DNA of 64,000 nt, from NCBI RefSeq assembly GCF_027579695.1, contig NC_083569.1:73687649-73751648 (forward strand). Reading direction: 5' to 3'. Made by a program: the position numbers and the translations under genes. Source of the DNA: Neoarius graeffei (lineage: Eukaryota; Chordata; Actinopteri; Siluriformes; Ariidae). Below are positions 21,002 to 31,364 of the stretch, in pieces. The notes under the pieces are model-generated. The model searched no databases. It was not told the origin of the DNA and saw only the letters and a list, made by a program, of their open reading frames with translations. Position 1 is the stretch's first letter. Each line of letters starts with the position of its first letter.

Positions 21002-22569
21002 ACTTTATTGATAGAACTTTATTGATCCTTTTGGGAGGGTTCCCTCAGGGAAATTAAGACTCCAGCAACATCATTACAGGATAAACAGAGAATAGAAAAT
21101 AGAGAAAAAACTTCTAGATAAATTAAGAATTTACATATACAAATACAAAAAGAATAAGATATGGGGAAGAGAGAAAGGGGGGAAAGGGGGGCAGCAGGAG
21201 AGATATTGCACTTTATATTGCACATTATATTGCGCATTGTCCGGTACTGCTTATTGTTAGGCTAGGCTACTTCTCCTTCCCGTCCTCTGTCCTCCTGTTA
21301 TCCCTCCTCCCCACCAGAGAGGAGCTGTACAGTCTGATGGCATGAGGGACAAAGGAGTTTTTAAGTCTGTTAATCCTGCACTTGGGAAAGAGCATTCTGT
21401 CACTGAACAGGTTCCTCTAGTTGCTGATGACAGTGTGCAGAGACTGGCATCGTCCATGATATTCAATGGTTTGTCCATAGTTCTCTTCTCTGCCAACCGT
21501 CACCAGAGAGTCCAGCTTCATGCTGACCACAGAGCTGGCCTGCCTGATCAGTTTGTCCAGCCTGGATGTGTCCTTCTTGGATGTACTGCCCCCCCCCAGC
21601 ACACCACGGTGTAAAACAGGACACTGGCGACCACGGACTGATAGAACATCCACAGGAGTTTCCTGCAGATGTTAAAGGACTGAAGCCTCCTAAGGAAGTA
21701 TAGCCTGCTCTGTCCCTTCCTGTATAAGTGATTGGTCCGGTCCAGCCACAGCCTGAGGTACCTGTAGGAATCCACAGCCTCCACCTCAAGTCCCTCAATC
21801 AGAACTGGTTGTGACCTTGGTCTGGACCTCCCAAAGTCAACGACCAGCTCCTTGGTCTTCAAGGTGCTGAGCTGCAGATGGTTTCTGTTGCACCCCACAG
21901 CAAAGTCCCTCACCAGGCTCCTATACTCCTCCTCTCTGTCGTCACTCCATGATGGCTGTGTCATCGGCGAACTTCTGAATGTGACACAGCTCCGAGTTGT
22001 AGCAGAAGTCCGCGGTGTACAGGGTGAAGAGAAGAGGGGCCAGCACCGTTCCCTGGGGTGCTCCGGTGTTGCTAATCACAGTGTCAGACGTGATGTCTTT
22101 CAGCCTGACGTACTGTGGCTTGTCAGTGAGGTAGCTGGAGATCCAGGTGACCAGGCAAGGGTCCACTCACATTCTGTTCAGCTTGTCCTGAAGCAAAAGG
22201 GGCTGGATGGTGTTGAAGGCACTCAAGAAGAGGATCCTCACTATGCCATTCCCCGTATCCAGATGCGAGTGGGCTCGGTGTAGCAGGTAAAGAATGGCAT
22301 CTTCCACACCAACACCTGTGTGGTATGTAAACTACAGACAGTCCTGGACATGTTGCACCTGGGGTCTGAGGAGGCTGAGGAAGGGCTGCTCCAATATCTT
22401 CATCGGATGTGAAACGAGTACCACCGGTCGGAAGTCGCTCAGCTCGCTAGGTCGATTCTTTCTGGGAACTGGAACGATACATGATGTCTTCCAGAGGGTG
22501 GGCACTCTCCCCAGCTGCAGGCTGAGGTTGAAGATGTGTTGGAGTGGTTCACCCAGTTCACATCCTCTC
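21002..22569 (-). mobile_element. L2/Rex1-like LINE, 3' half
   Basis: Minus-strand frames show reverse transcriptase blocks: LGRVPTLWKTSCIVPVPRKN, NTGAPQGTVLAPLLFTLYTA, FADDTA (catalytic box, about 21950) and LSTLKTKELVVDFG, then YFLRRLQSFNICRKLL and VVCWGG. The 3' end carries GATCAATAAAGTTCTATCAA. The 5' half with the endonuclease is missing and several frameshifts break the rest. The CR1/L2 superclade is clear; the choice between L2 and Rex1 is uncertain. Mirrored at 31365-32932. Confidence 0.8.
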
Positions 22570-22634
22570 ATTTTTTTCCCTTTTTTCAGTAACAACCTGC
22601 TCTCTCACATAATATCAGAACGAACAGCACAATT

Positions 22635-23568
22635 CAGACCCTCCAGGATTTCGCGATGTTGCGATTTGCAACTTCAACGCAAATTCAACCAATCCCCGCG
22701 AATTCAGGGCGGTGTTGCAATTATATCCAATCACCGCAACTTTCCCGCAAATTTGACCAATCGTTGGTGTCGTCTTGAGGTGACGTCGACAAACTACCTT
22801 CCGCCGTGTTTCCGTTCAAGAGAAGCAGCATGTGCGAGTCAGTGTTTATATAGGCTAAAATTCTGTTAGTGAAAGTGTGTTATGTTTACAGTGAAGCACT
22901 GTGTGCACTTTACATTATTTTTTTTTACTTAATACAAGAAATTAATGGATGCCAACATTTTTGCCAAAGTGGTATTTTATTTTCCATTGTTTAGGCAGCT
23001 TCAGCATCATACTGTGAGATTCTGTTTAAATTGTTTTTTTTTTCTTCTATGAAGCCTGAGCCATTTATTTTATTAGTTTATAATTGTTTAATTTAGTCTT
23101 CAGGAGAGACTGCCTGCACACAGTACTAGTATTAATAGTTTTTTTTTCTTACATGAAAGCTGAGGCATTTATATTATATTTGAAGGTAACTTCATGTTGT
23201 GCTGTGAGGTTCTCTGCACTTTAACTTTTGAACCAACAGGTGCATTTGGATAAGTAAAGCCTATTTTTCTGCATTTTTGTAATCCTGGTAATCTTTTATA
23301 TTGGTAAAGTTGTTTATAGGACCATTTCTCAGTGTCTTTGTTTTTTTAATCAATAGTTTTTCAGTAATAACTTATTTAACATATCACTCAATTTTAATCA
23401 CAAAAAGAGAAAATCGCAGCAATTTCTCGCAACTTTCACTTCCTCCCGCAATGTAATCACAACAAAAACACCGCAACTTTCATCGCAATTTTTTTGGACC
23501 CCCCCGCGTAACATCAGACATATCCCGCAACGTTCACAAAAAAGGCTCGCGAAATCCTGGGCCGACTG
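22635..23568. mobile_element. 934-bp hAT-like miniature element
   Basis: The ends are CAGACCCTCCAGGATTTCGCG and the complement of CAGTCGGCCCAGGATTTCGC, both starting CAG. The flanks repeat AATTGT (up to 8 bp with one mismatch, T-A/G-AATTGT). The unoccupied target survives in related sequence at 5378-5395. The interior is AT-rich without a transposase; terminal regions are rich in GCAA/TTGC motifs. Mirrored at 30366-31299. Confidence 0.8.
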
Positions 23569-23742
23569 ACAATTTAGAAACAACTCCATCATCTGTCCTT
23601 ACGTAGTATAACCAGAAGACTGCGAAACGATCGCGAGACAAATCTATGAAATTAAATAAATCCCACCACAAAATAGCTTTTCTCTTAAGAAAAGCGTAAG
23701 CACACATTCTATCATAATTTCTTTAAAACAAAAACTAACCAA

Positions 23743-23756
23743 TCTGTCTTTAGTAC
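23743..23756 (-). terminator. U1-3 3' box
   Basis: The minus strand reads GTACTAAAGACAGA, 9 bp after the mature end, an excellent snRNA 3' box. Confidence 0.85.
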
Positions 23757-23764
23757 AGTGAAAT

Positions 23765-23927
23765 CAGGGGAGAGCGCGAACGCAGTCCCCCACTACCACA
23801 AATTATGCAGTCGAGATTCCCACATTTGGGGAATTCGCAGGGGTCAGACAGCCGGAGTGCAATGGCTGAGCCTCGCCCTGGGTGAACCACCTTCTTGATC
23901 ATGGTATCTCCCCTGCCAGGTAAGTAT
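23765..23927 (-). ncRNA. RNU1: U1 spliceosomal RNA, copy 3
   Basis: Minus-strand U1 of 163 nt that carries the majority base at every position where the five copies differ, so it is the best candidate for the standard U1 here. The 5' splice-site-pairing end, stem-loops, Sm site and 3' hairpin are intact, and the PSE, ZNF143-like site and 3' box are all in place. Upstream sequence (about 24060-24180) matches the flanks of U1-5. The partner U1-4 differs at a single base. Confidence 0.97.
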
Positions 23928-23967
23928 GAGTTCACAACCCACTGCCGAGCGCCGTCACCACCACACA

Positions 23968-24016
23968 CACTCTTCACCATCATGGTGAGGGAAACACTAC
24001 CCAAGATGCACTGCTC
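23968..24016 (-). promoter_or_regulatory. U1-3 promoter: PSE and ZNF143-like site
   Basis: The PSE complement is at 23968-23988 (-61 to -41) and CACTACCCAAGATGCACTGC is just upstream (about 23995-24014), as in all U1 copies. Confidence 0.82.
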
Positions 24017-25344
24017 CTGACTATGTAATGAGAGCCACGCTTTCCGGAAGTAGCTCCGGAAGCAGTTCTTTAGTCTGACTTGGTCACTCCGTTCACAAGA
24101 GGTAAAACACAGTCTCTTCATTTCCAGATTCTGCTGCGAGAAACAATAACGTTTAGTATGAGCTTGCCAAAGCCCTGTGACAGGCCCGGCGCCATGTGGG
24201 GGGCGAAAGGGGGCGTCGCCCCCTCGTGGCTACAGCCCCGCCCCCTCAACGGAGACTCAGATCACTTAATTGTTTTCTTATGAAAATATAATGTATTATA
24301 GACGTATTAATAATTTGCATTTTCAAATACGAAATATTAAGTGGTTGCGCATTGCACAAAAATACATTTCACATAAATCACTGCTAAAACTGGCACGGTA
24401 GAACAAATCTGATTGGTTGTTATGATTCTTACGTTGCAATCGTAGAATTCAAGTGTATTAAGGTAGGATTATTTCAAAAAGCCTGAATTTAATATTAACC
24501 CTGTTTTAGACATCAATCCTAACTACTGGGGACTACTAGTTATTGTGGGTGTGTGTGTGAAATGCTGACACAGCCGCGCACACACACACACCTGTGATAA
24601 GGACAAGGGGAGGGGTCGTGCGGGCGGGGGGTTTACATGTACACTTACAAGTGCACTGTCTCTGCAATATCCTGTAATATGCAGTCAGTTAACGGGAGTA
24701 GTCTTTCCCCCACCGAATTAAACCAATTCAATCACAATATTGTGAATCCATTTTCTTTCTTTGTAGGCTAAGTTTATCTCCGTTTATGTCGGTGTATGTG
24801 TTCATATATGGTCCGCTTTGTGCGCAAATAGCGTAAGAATATGTGTCGTTGACGTCACCCCCCATGCAGCGGGGGTGAAAATTCATCACTTCAGAGTGTT
24901 TAGTCCCCTACACGCCTAAACTGGGGTCGCGGATTAAGTGGTTAGCGTTGACTCGGTGCGAGTCAGGAAGGCTATTACTGGTGCAGCCGCGGGGTCTGTT
25001 GATTTTTTTAAATTATGATTTTGGCCGCCGAGCCAAGTACCTTAGACTTGCATTGACGTTTTGTTTTCATGCCGCGGAGCTATTTGTATGCATTTTAAAT
25101 GTAAAGGACTTGCCTGTAGGTTTGTGTGTGTTGTTTTATGTTTGGCATCTTTCCGGTTGTACCGCGTGTCTGTGAGAAAATTGGAGGGGAGGGTTAACAG
25201 GTGGGCACGGGGGTTGATAAAGCGCAAATGCCCTGGCAATTTGCGCTTACCAAATTTACCCCCCCAAATACACGAGCACACTTCAAATCTTCTAATTTAG
25301 ACATTTAAAAAAATGTTCTACAACACTCTAGCCTAGTGACTTAC

Positions 25345-25534
25345 CAGTAACAAAATAGACTTGAAGTATTCAGATCCGCTCTGCATAAAGCAGCTAAATC
25401 CTCTCTCTGTCTCCTGGCAGAAAGCTCCTTGGTTTGCTTGTGTCTCAATCACAGCTGGTATTCTGTAGAAAGACTTCTTTTCACCTTTCCCATCAGCTTT
25501 GTTAGAACCCTAACACAGCACAAAAGTTTACCAT
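25345..25534 (-). pseudogene. THAP-like first exon relic (left copy)
   Basis: Mirror of the relic at 28398-28587. On the minus strand an ATG is followed by VNFCAVLG, then in a shifted frame SNKADGKGEKKSFYRIPAVI, then in a third frame RRQREDLAALCRADL, and a GTAAGT donor. This follows the layout of a THAP zinc-finger domain (CAV.GC, SFYR.P, RR..W...I.R.D). Frameshifts make it non-coding as it stands. Upstream lie AATATGGCGC (YY1-like) and TGACGTCA (CRE). Confidence 0.6.
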
Positions 25535-25778
25535 TGTAGGTTTATGATGAACCAAGTGCCTCGTGGGTTCACATACGGCGCGCTGCCTTTATTTCCCCCT
25601 AACCACGAGTTTGTTGGTCTTCCAATATGGCGCAGGGTTTGTTTACTTCCAGTTTCGGGTGACGTCAGTGAAAGGGGTCTAATGGGGGCATTACCGCCAC
25701 CCACTGGATTGGGGTGTAAAGCAGTCTGAACATAAACATAGGAGAAATGAACCCGTTTTTCTAACTCGTCCTCACTTA

Positions 25779-27007
25779 TGCCATGTACACACGTAGCCGG
25801 GTATTTTTAAAACCGAACATTTTCCCCCCCTCCGTTTATAAAAATGTTTTATCCACACCACCTCGTCTTCGAAAAAAATCCCTTCCACACATAACCGAAC
25901 ATCTGCGTTTTCAATCACATTCATAAGCATTCCAAACCTGTAGATGGCATTATTTCCCCAAATCTTACCCCTAATCACATCGCCTGTGCTCTTGGAGCAG
26001 TAGTTGGGCTTCTAAAATTAAAGATGTAAATAGCACCTGCACAATAATTAACGCTTTCAAGGCACTACTCCGATCCATTACTCTTTAGCTAGCCGCACAC
26101 TACGCCGATTTTCAGCGTACCGAGCCAACTGAAGTCGCGAGTCAGGCGTAAAGACTAGTTTTCGATGGTACCGACTCATCTCACAGCCGATTCGAAAAAC
26201 TAATCGGGAGCCAGACTGATCGGCGAGAGTCGCTAGCAATAGCCAATCATATCTTTCGCATATAACACGTGACATCATTAAACACAATTTCTAGCGTGAG
26301 GAATACGTGTTGGTAGCACCTAATGCAGGTATATACTGTAATTCCACAGACTGAAGCTTTATCCATAGACACAGTGGGCTGGAAAGCCACTCTGCTCAAG
26401 TTGTGTGGCTGAATTCCAAATCGCTTTAACTCCCCTATATAAGTGCACTATTTAAGGTTGGGAATAATAGCTCATGCAGCCTAGATAGTGCACTACATAT
26501 TCCATGTTGTGTCATTTGTAATTCAGCCTGTAGCATCTTCAAGTGTTGGATTTAACAGTAACTATATCCAATAGCCAATCACAAAGCTATTAAGATGTCA
26601 CGTGTCGCTTCAATCGCGACTGCACTCGTCAACAGTCGGGCGATATGTGCGTGCCCTGTCGGGAGTCGGCTCTGAAATGGGTCGGTTCGGTACCGCGTGG
26701 ATCGCCGTGGTGTGCGGCTAGCTTAAGTCCATGCTTAATCTGGCTTCTGCAGTAAACAAAGGTCGCACGTTTGAGGTCAGGGCAGATTTGTTGTCATTTT
26801 TTTGGCACAGATTGTGACGTTCTAAAACGCAAACCTCCGGTTATCTCTGTCCACACGAAAAGGCATACACGGAGTTTTCAAAAATCTTCACTTTGCCCGG
26901 AGTTTTTTTAAATATTCGTTTTTGATGTGTTTTCATGTGGATGACAGGCCAAAACGTAGAAAAATATCTTCGATTTAGCAGATACCCGGCTACGTGTGGA
27001 CGGGGTC
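25779..27007. mobile_element. Harbinger-type miniature element (left arm only)
   Basis: The ends share CACACGTAGCCGGGTAT (left, from about 25788) with the complement of ATACCCGGCTACGTGTGGAC at the right end. TTA (or CTTA) flanks both sides (25776-25778 and 27008-27010). The right arm at about 28155-28165 has the uninterrupted CTTA site, a direct empty-site proof. A 3-bp TTA duplication fits PIF/Harbinger. A second element is nested inside. Confidence 0.8.
26088..26722. mobile_element. Nested Harbinger-type miniature element
   Basis: The ends are GCTAGCCGCACACTACGCCGA and the near-complement ending GTGTGCGGCTAGC, flanked by TTA (26085-26087 and 26723-26725). It is 635 bp with no long frame. 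It interrupts the larger element and so is the younger of the two. Confidence 0.78.
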
Positions 27008-27243
27008 TTAGTCTACTTTTCTTTTTTGATTAGTCTGGATTTGATATTGTAAATTTAAATGTGAATCAATGTATATTCATCGGACATGAACAAATGAATA
27101 AATCTTGAGTAATCTTGAGGGGCGTGTGTGTGTGTGTGTGGGGGGGGGGATCGAACGAACCCTCCGAACCCTACGGGCCAGCTAAAGCAACCTTCGGGGC
27201 CGTGGTTTTGTGGTTGGCGCAGTTAATTGTTTGAAACACGTTG

Positions 27244-27928
27244 AAATCCTGATTATTGATGATGTTTGCTGGAGGGCTCTGGAGTATCCATAATGTGCAC
27301 ACAGAATGTTATAAATCCATACTCAAATCACAAAATGTATTCCTTTGTTTCCTCCATTTATTGACTTATTGTATGTGATCAAATGTATGCCTTGATGAAT
27401 AACTACACTAGTTTTTTGATACAATTACATAGTGCACTGCAAGAAATCCACAAAGTGTTTTTGGTTTCTTTTAGGCATTACACATTTATTAGAAAACACA
27501 GCAAATGTTCAAATATTCAAGTTAAATACTTAGCAACAGTATCAATAAATCCACACATGAACAATAGCAATGATATCTATGACCACAGCTAATGTGCAAA
27601 ATATTAAAGTTAAATACTTAACAATATCAACAAATCCACACATGAACAATGGCAAAACATCTAGACTTAATTATACAATAAAGATACCTATGAAAAAAGG
27701 TGATTTTTTTTTTCACACACAGTGTGATATCCGGACTTCATAATTTATCACACCTGCTCCCGCTTAGCAACTTCTAGAATGCACACCTCTGTTGCGCACA
27801 TAGAAAAACTGCCAGCTGATCTAAGCTGCGCCAGGCCCGGCGCCAGGAACAGTTTACTAAGGGGGCAATTAGAAATCGTAAGGGGGCAAATATTTTTCAT
27901 ATAGTGTGTAGTAGTGATGGCGGTCTGA
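27244..27928. other. Spacer at the centre of the palindrome
   Basis: A single-copy 685-bp region between the two arms. It is AT-rich from 27244 to about 27830 with repeated AAATACTTA motifs (27520 and 27610), and contains the right copy's hAT terminal end from 27832. No gene is seen. Sequence left of 27243 and right of 27929 is complementary; the spacer is not. Confidence 0.8.
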
Positions 27929-29753
27929 CAACGTGTTTCAAACAATTAACTGCGCCAACCACAAAACCACGGCCCCGAAGGTTGCTTTAGCTGGCCCGTA
28001 GGGTTCGGAGGGTTCGTTCGATCCCCCCACACACACACACGCCCCTCAAGATTACTCAAGATTTATTCATTTGTTCATGTCCGATGAATATACATTGATT
28101 CACATTTAAATTTACAATATCAAATCCAGACTAATCAAAAAAGAAAAGTAGACTAAGTGAGGACGAGTTAGAAAAACGGGTTCATTTCTCCTATGTTTAT
28201 GTTCAGACTGCTTTACACCCCAATCCAGTGGGTGGCGGTAATGCCCCCATTAGACCCCTTTCACTGACGTCACCCGAAACTGGAAGTAAACAAACCCTGC
28301 GCCATATTGGAAGACCAACAAACTCGTGGTTAGGGGGAAATAAAGGCAGCGCGCCGTATGTGAACCCACGAGGCACTTGGTTCATCATAAACCTACAATG
28401 GTAAACTTTTGTGCTGTGTTAGGGTTCTAACAAAGCTGATGGGAAAGGTGAAAAGAAGTCTTTCTACAGAATACCAGCTGTGATTGAGACACAAGCAAAC
28501 CAAGGAGCTTTCTGCCAGGAGACAGAGAGAGGATTTAGCTGCTTTATGCAGAGCGGATCTGAATACTTCAAGTCTATTTTGTTACTGGTAAGTCACTAGG
28601 CTAGAGTGTTGTAGAACATTTTTTTAAATGTCTAAATTAGAAGATTTGAAGTGTGCTCGTGTATTTGGGGGGGTAAATTTGGTAAGCGCAAATTGCCAGG
28701 GCATTTGCGCTTTATCAACCCCCGTGCCCACCTGTGTTAACCCTCCCCTCCAATTTTCTCACAGACACGCGGTACAACCGGAAAGATGCCAAACATAAAA
28801 CAACACACACAAACCTACAGGCAAGTCCTTTACATTTAAAATGCATACAAATAGCTCCGCGGCATGAAAACAAAACGTCAATGCAAGTCTAAGGTACTTG
28901 GCTCGGCGGCCAAAATCATAATTTAAAAAAATCAACAGACCCCGCGGCTGCACCAGTAATAGCCTTCCTGACTCGCACCGAGTCAACGCTAACCACTTAA
29001 TCCGCGACCCCAGTTTAGGCGTGTAGGGGACTAAACACTCTGAAGTGATGAATTTTCACCCCCGCTGCATGGGGGGTGACGTCAACGACACATATTCTTA
29101 CGCTATTTGCGCACAAAGCGGACCATATATGAACACATACACCGACATAAACGGAGATAAACTTAGCCTACAAAGAAAGAAAATGGATTCACAATATTGT
29201 GATTGAATTGGTTTAATTCGGTGGGGGAAAGACTACTCCCGTTAACTGACTGCATATTACAGGATATTGCAGAGACAGTGCACTTGTAAGTGTACATGTA
29301 AACCCCCCGCCCGCACGACCCCTCCCCTTGTCCTTATCACAGGTGTGTGTGTGTGCGCGGCTGTGTCAGCATTTCACACACACACCCACAATAACTAGTA
29401 GTCCCCAGTAGTTAGGATTGATGTCTAAAACAGGGTTAATATTAAATTCAGGCTTTTTGAAATAATCCTACCTTAATACACTTGAATTCTACGATTGCAA
29501 CGTAAGAATCATAACAACCAATCAGATTTGTTCTACCGTGCCAGTTTTAGCAGTGATTTATGTGAAATGTATTTTTGTGCAATGCGCAACCACTTAATAT
29601 TTCGTATTTGAAAATGCAAATTATTAATACGTCTATAATACATTATATTTTCATAAGAAAACAATTAAGTGATCTGAGTCTCCGTTGAGGGGGCGGGGCT
29701 GTAGCCACGAGGGGGCGACGCCCCCTTTCGCCCCCCACATGGCGCCGGGCCTG
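27832..29753. mobile_element. hAT-like element with THAP exon (right copy, both ends)
   Basis: It starts CAGGCCCGGCGCCAGG and ends ATGGCGCCGGGCCTG, a 14-bp terminal inverted repeat of hAT style, 1922 bp long. The eight flanking bases (AGCTGCGC and TCACAGGG) do not match, so the expected target duplication is absent; one end was probably recombined when the inverted repeat formed. It contains the THAP relic, YY1-like and CRE-like motifs, and (CA)n. Confidence 0.65.
28398..28587 (+). pseudogene. THAP-like first exon relic (right copy)
   Basis: ATG at 28398 gives MVNFCAVLGF then a stop; continuing in other frames are SNKADGKGEKKSFYRIPAVI and RRQREDLAALCRADL, ending before GGTAAGTC, a good 5' splice site. 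The pattern fits the N-terminal THAP zinc finger (first Cys kept, second lost). Upstream 28240-28330 carry TGACGTCA and CCATATTGG (complement of the YY1-like AATATGGCGC) as in TATA-less promoters. Three copies in the window share the same defects, so the element spread after the exon broke. Confidence 0.6.
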
Positions 29754-29935
29754 TCACAGGGCTTTGGCAAGCTCATACTAAACGTTATTGTTTCTCGCAG
29801 CAGAATCTGGAAATGAAGAGACTGTGTTTTACCTCTTGTGAACGGAGTGACCAAGTCAGACTAAAGAACTGCTTCCGGAGCTACTTCCGGAAAGCGTGGC
29901 TCTCATTACATAGTCAGGAGCAGTGCATCTTGGGT

Positions 29936-29966
29936 AGTGTTTCCCTCACCATGATGGTGAAGAGTG
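29936..29966 (+). promoter_or_regulatory. U1-4 promoter: PSE and ZNF143-like site
   Basis: The PSE TCACCATGATGGTGAAG+AGTG is at 29946-29966 (-61 to -41); the ZNF143-like GCATCTTGGGTAGTG lies just upstream. Confidence 0.82.
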
Positions 29967-30006
29967 TGTGTGGTGGTGACGGCGCTCGGCAGTGGGTTGT
30001 GAACTC

Positions 30007-30169
30007 ATACTTACCTGGCAGGGGAGATACCATGATCAAGAAGGTGGTTCACCCAGGGCGAGGCTCAGCCATTGCACTCCGGCTGTCTGACTCCTGCGAA
30101 TTCCCCAAATGTGGGAATCTCGACTGCATAATTTGTGGTAGTGGGGGACTGCGTTCGCGCTCTCCCCTG
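30007..30169 (+). ncRNA. RNU1: U1 spliceosomal RNA, copy 4
   Basis: Plus-strand U1 of 163 nt, differing from U1-3 at one base: position 86 (30092) is T instead of C in GACTCCTGCG, which turns a G-C pair at the base of stem-loop II into G-U. The PSE, ZNF143-like site, Sm site and 3' box are intact, so it is likely functional. It diverges from its twin U1-3 across the palindrome centre, about 6.1 kb apart. Confidence 0.96.
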
Positions 30170-30177
30170 ATTTCACT

Positions 30178-30191
30178 GTACTAAAGACAGA
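30178..30191 (+). terminator. U1-4 3' box
   Basis: GTACTAAAGACAGA, 9 bp downstream of the mature end. Confidence 0.85.
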
Positions 30192-30365
30192 TTGGTTAGT
30201 TTTTGTTTTAAAGAAATTATGATAGAATGTGTGCTTACGCTTTTCTTAAGAGAAAAGCTATTTTGTGGTGGGATTTATTTAATTTCATAGATTTGTCTCG
30301 CGATCGTTTCGCAGTCTTCTGGTTATACTACGTAAGGACAGATGATGGAGTTGTTTCTAAATTGT

Positions 30366-31299
30366 CAGTCGGCCCAGGATTTCGCGAGCCTTTTTTGTGA
30401 ACGTTGCGGGATATGTCTGATGTTACGCGGGGGGGTCCAAAAAAATTGCGATGAAAGTTGCGGTGTTTTTGTTGTGATTACATTGCGGGAGGAAGTGAAA
30501 GTTGCGAGAAATTGCTGCGATTTTCTCTTTTTGTGATTAAAATTGAGTGATATGTTAAATAAGTTATTACTGAAAAACTATTGATTAAAAAAACAAAGAC
30601 ACTGAGAAATGGTCCTATAAACAACTTTACCAATATAAAAGATTACCAGGATTACAAAAATGCAGAAAAATAGGCTTTACTTATCCAAATGCACCTGTTG
30701 GTTCAAAAGTTAAAGTGCAGAGAACCTCACAGCACAACATGAAGTTACCTTCAAATATAATATAAATGCCTCAGCTTTCATGTAAGAAAAAAAAACTATT
30801 AATACTAGTACTGTGTGCAGGCAGTCTCTCCTGAAGACTAAATTAAACAATTATAAACTAATAAAATAAATGGCTCAGGCTTCATAGAAGAAAAAAAAAA
30901 CAATTTAAACAGAATCTCACAGTATGATGCTGAAGCTGCCTAAACAATGGAAAATAAAATACCACTTTGGCAAAAATGTTGGCATCCATTAATTTCTTGT
31001 ATTAAGTAAAAAAAAATAATGTAAAGTGCACACAGTGCTTCACTGTAAACATAACACACTTTCACTAACAGAATTTTAGCCTATATAAACACTGACTCGC
31101 ACATGCTGCTTCTCTTGAACGGAAACACGGCGGAAGGTAGTTTGTCGACGTCACCTCAAGACGACACCAACGATTGGTCAAATTTGCGGGAAAGTTGCGG
31201 TGATTGGATATAATTGCAACACCGCCCTGAATTCGCGGGGATTGGTTGAATTTGCGTTGAAGTTGCAAATCGCAACATCGCGAAATCCTGGAGGGTCTG
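30366..31299. mobile_element. 934-bp hAT-like miniature element (right copy)
   Basis: Mirror of 22635-23568, with CAGTCGGCCCAGGATTTCGC at the start and the end complementary to CAGACCCTCCAGG. AATTGT flanks it at 30360-30365 and 31300-31305. It lies directly downstream of U1-4. Confidence 0.8.
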
Positions 31300-31364
31300 A
31301 ATTGTGCTGTTCGTTCTGATATTATGTGAGAGAGCAGGTTGTTACTGAAAAAAGGGAAAAAAAT

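Larger units (their letters stand above)
6551..27243. repeat. Left arm of giant inverted repeat
   Basis: Nearly all of this region recurs in reverse complement at 27929-47807. Paired landmarks include U1 genes (12205/40382, 23765/30169), U2 (13359/39257), LINE relics (21002/32932), a SINE (18777/35157) and a chimeric ORF (9622/44751). The sum of paired coordinates is near 53934 over 16.1-25.7 kb, about 52600 around U1-2/U2-1, and about 54370 in the outer part; the steps are explained by insertions at 14018-15746 and 25779-27010 (left), and 37505-37890 and 41341-43121 (right). The outer end is near the edge of a dispersed repeat at 6551; the inner end is at 27243. Confidence 0.97.
24181..27243. 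mobile_element. hAT-like element with THAP exon (left copy, cut at the palindrome centre)
   Basis: It starts CAGGCCCGGCGCCATG right after CCCTGTGA. Its mirror image in the other arm is complete, with the opposite end CAGGCCCGGCGCCAGG at 27832, so the left copy lacks only its last ~97 bp beyond 27243. A 1.2-kb Harbinger-type insertion (25779-27007) is unique to this copy. It contains a THAP-like exon relic and promoter motifs but no transposase that I recognise. A third family member lies at about 61190-63657. Confidence 0.65.

Noticed and set aside
23750-24121. 123-codon frame conserved in several places (also 29813-30184, 39984-40397)
   Set aside because: It is simply the translation of the U1 gene and its promoter; conservation is due to the RNA.
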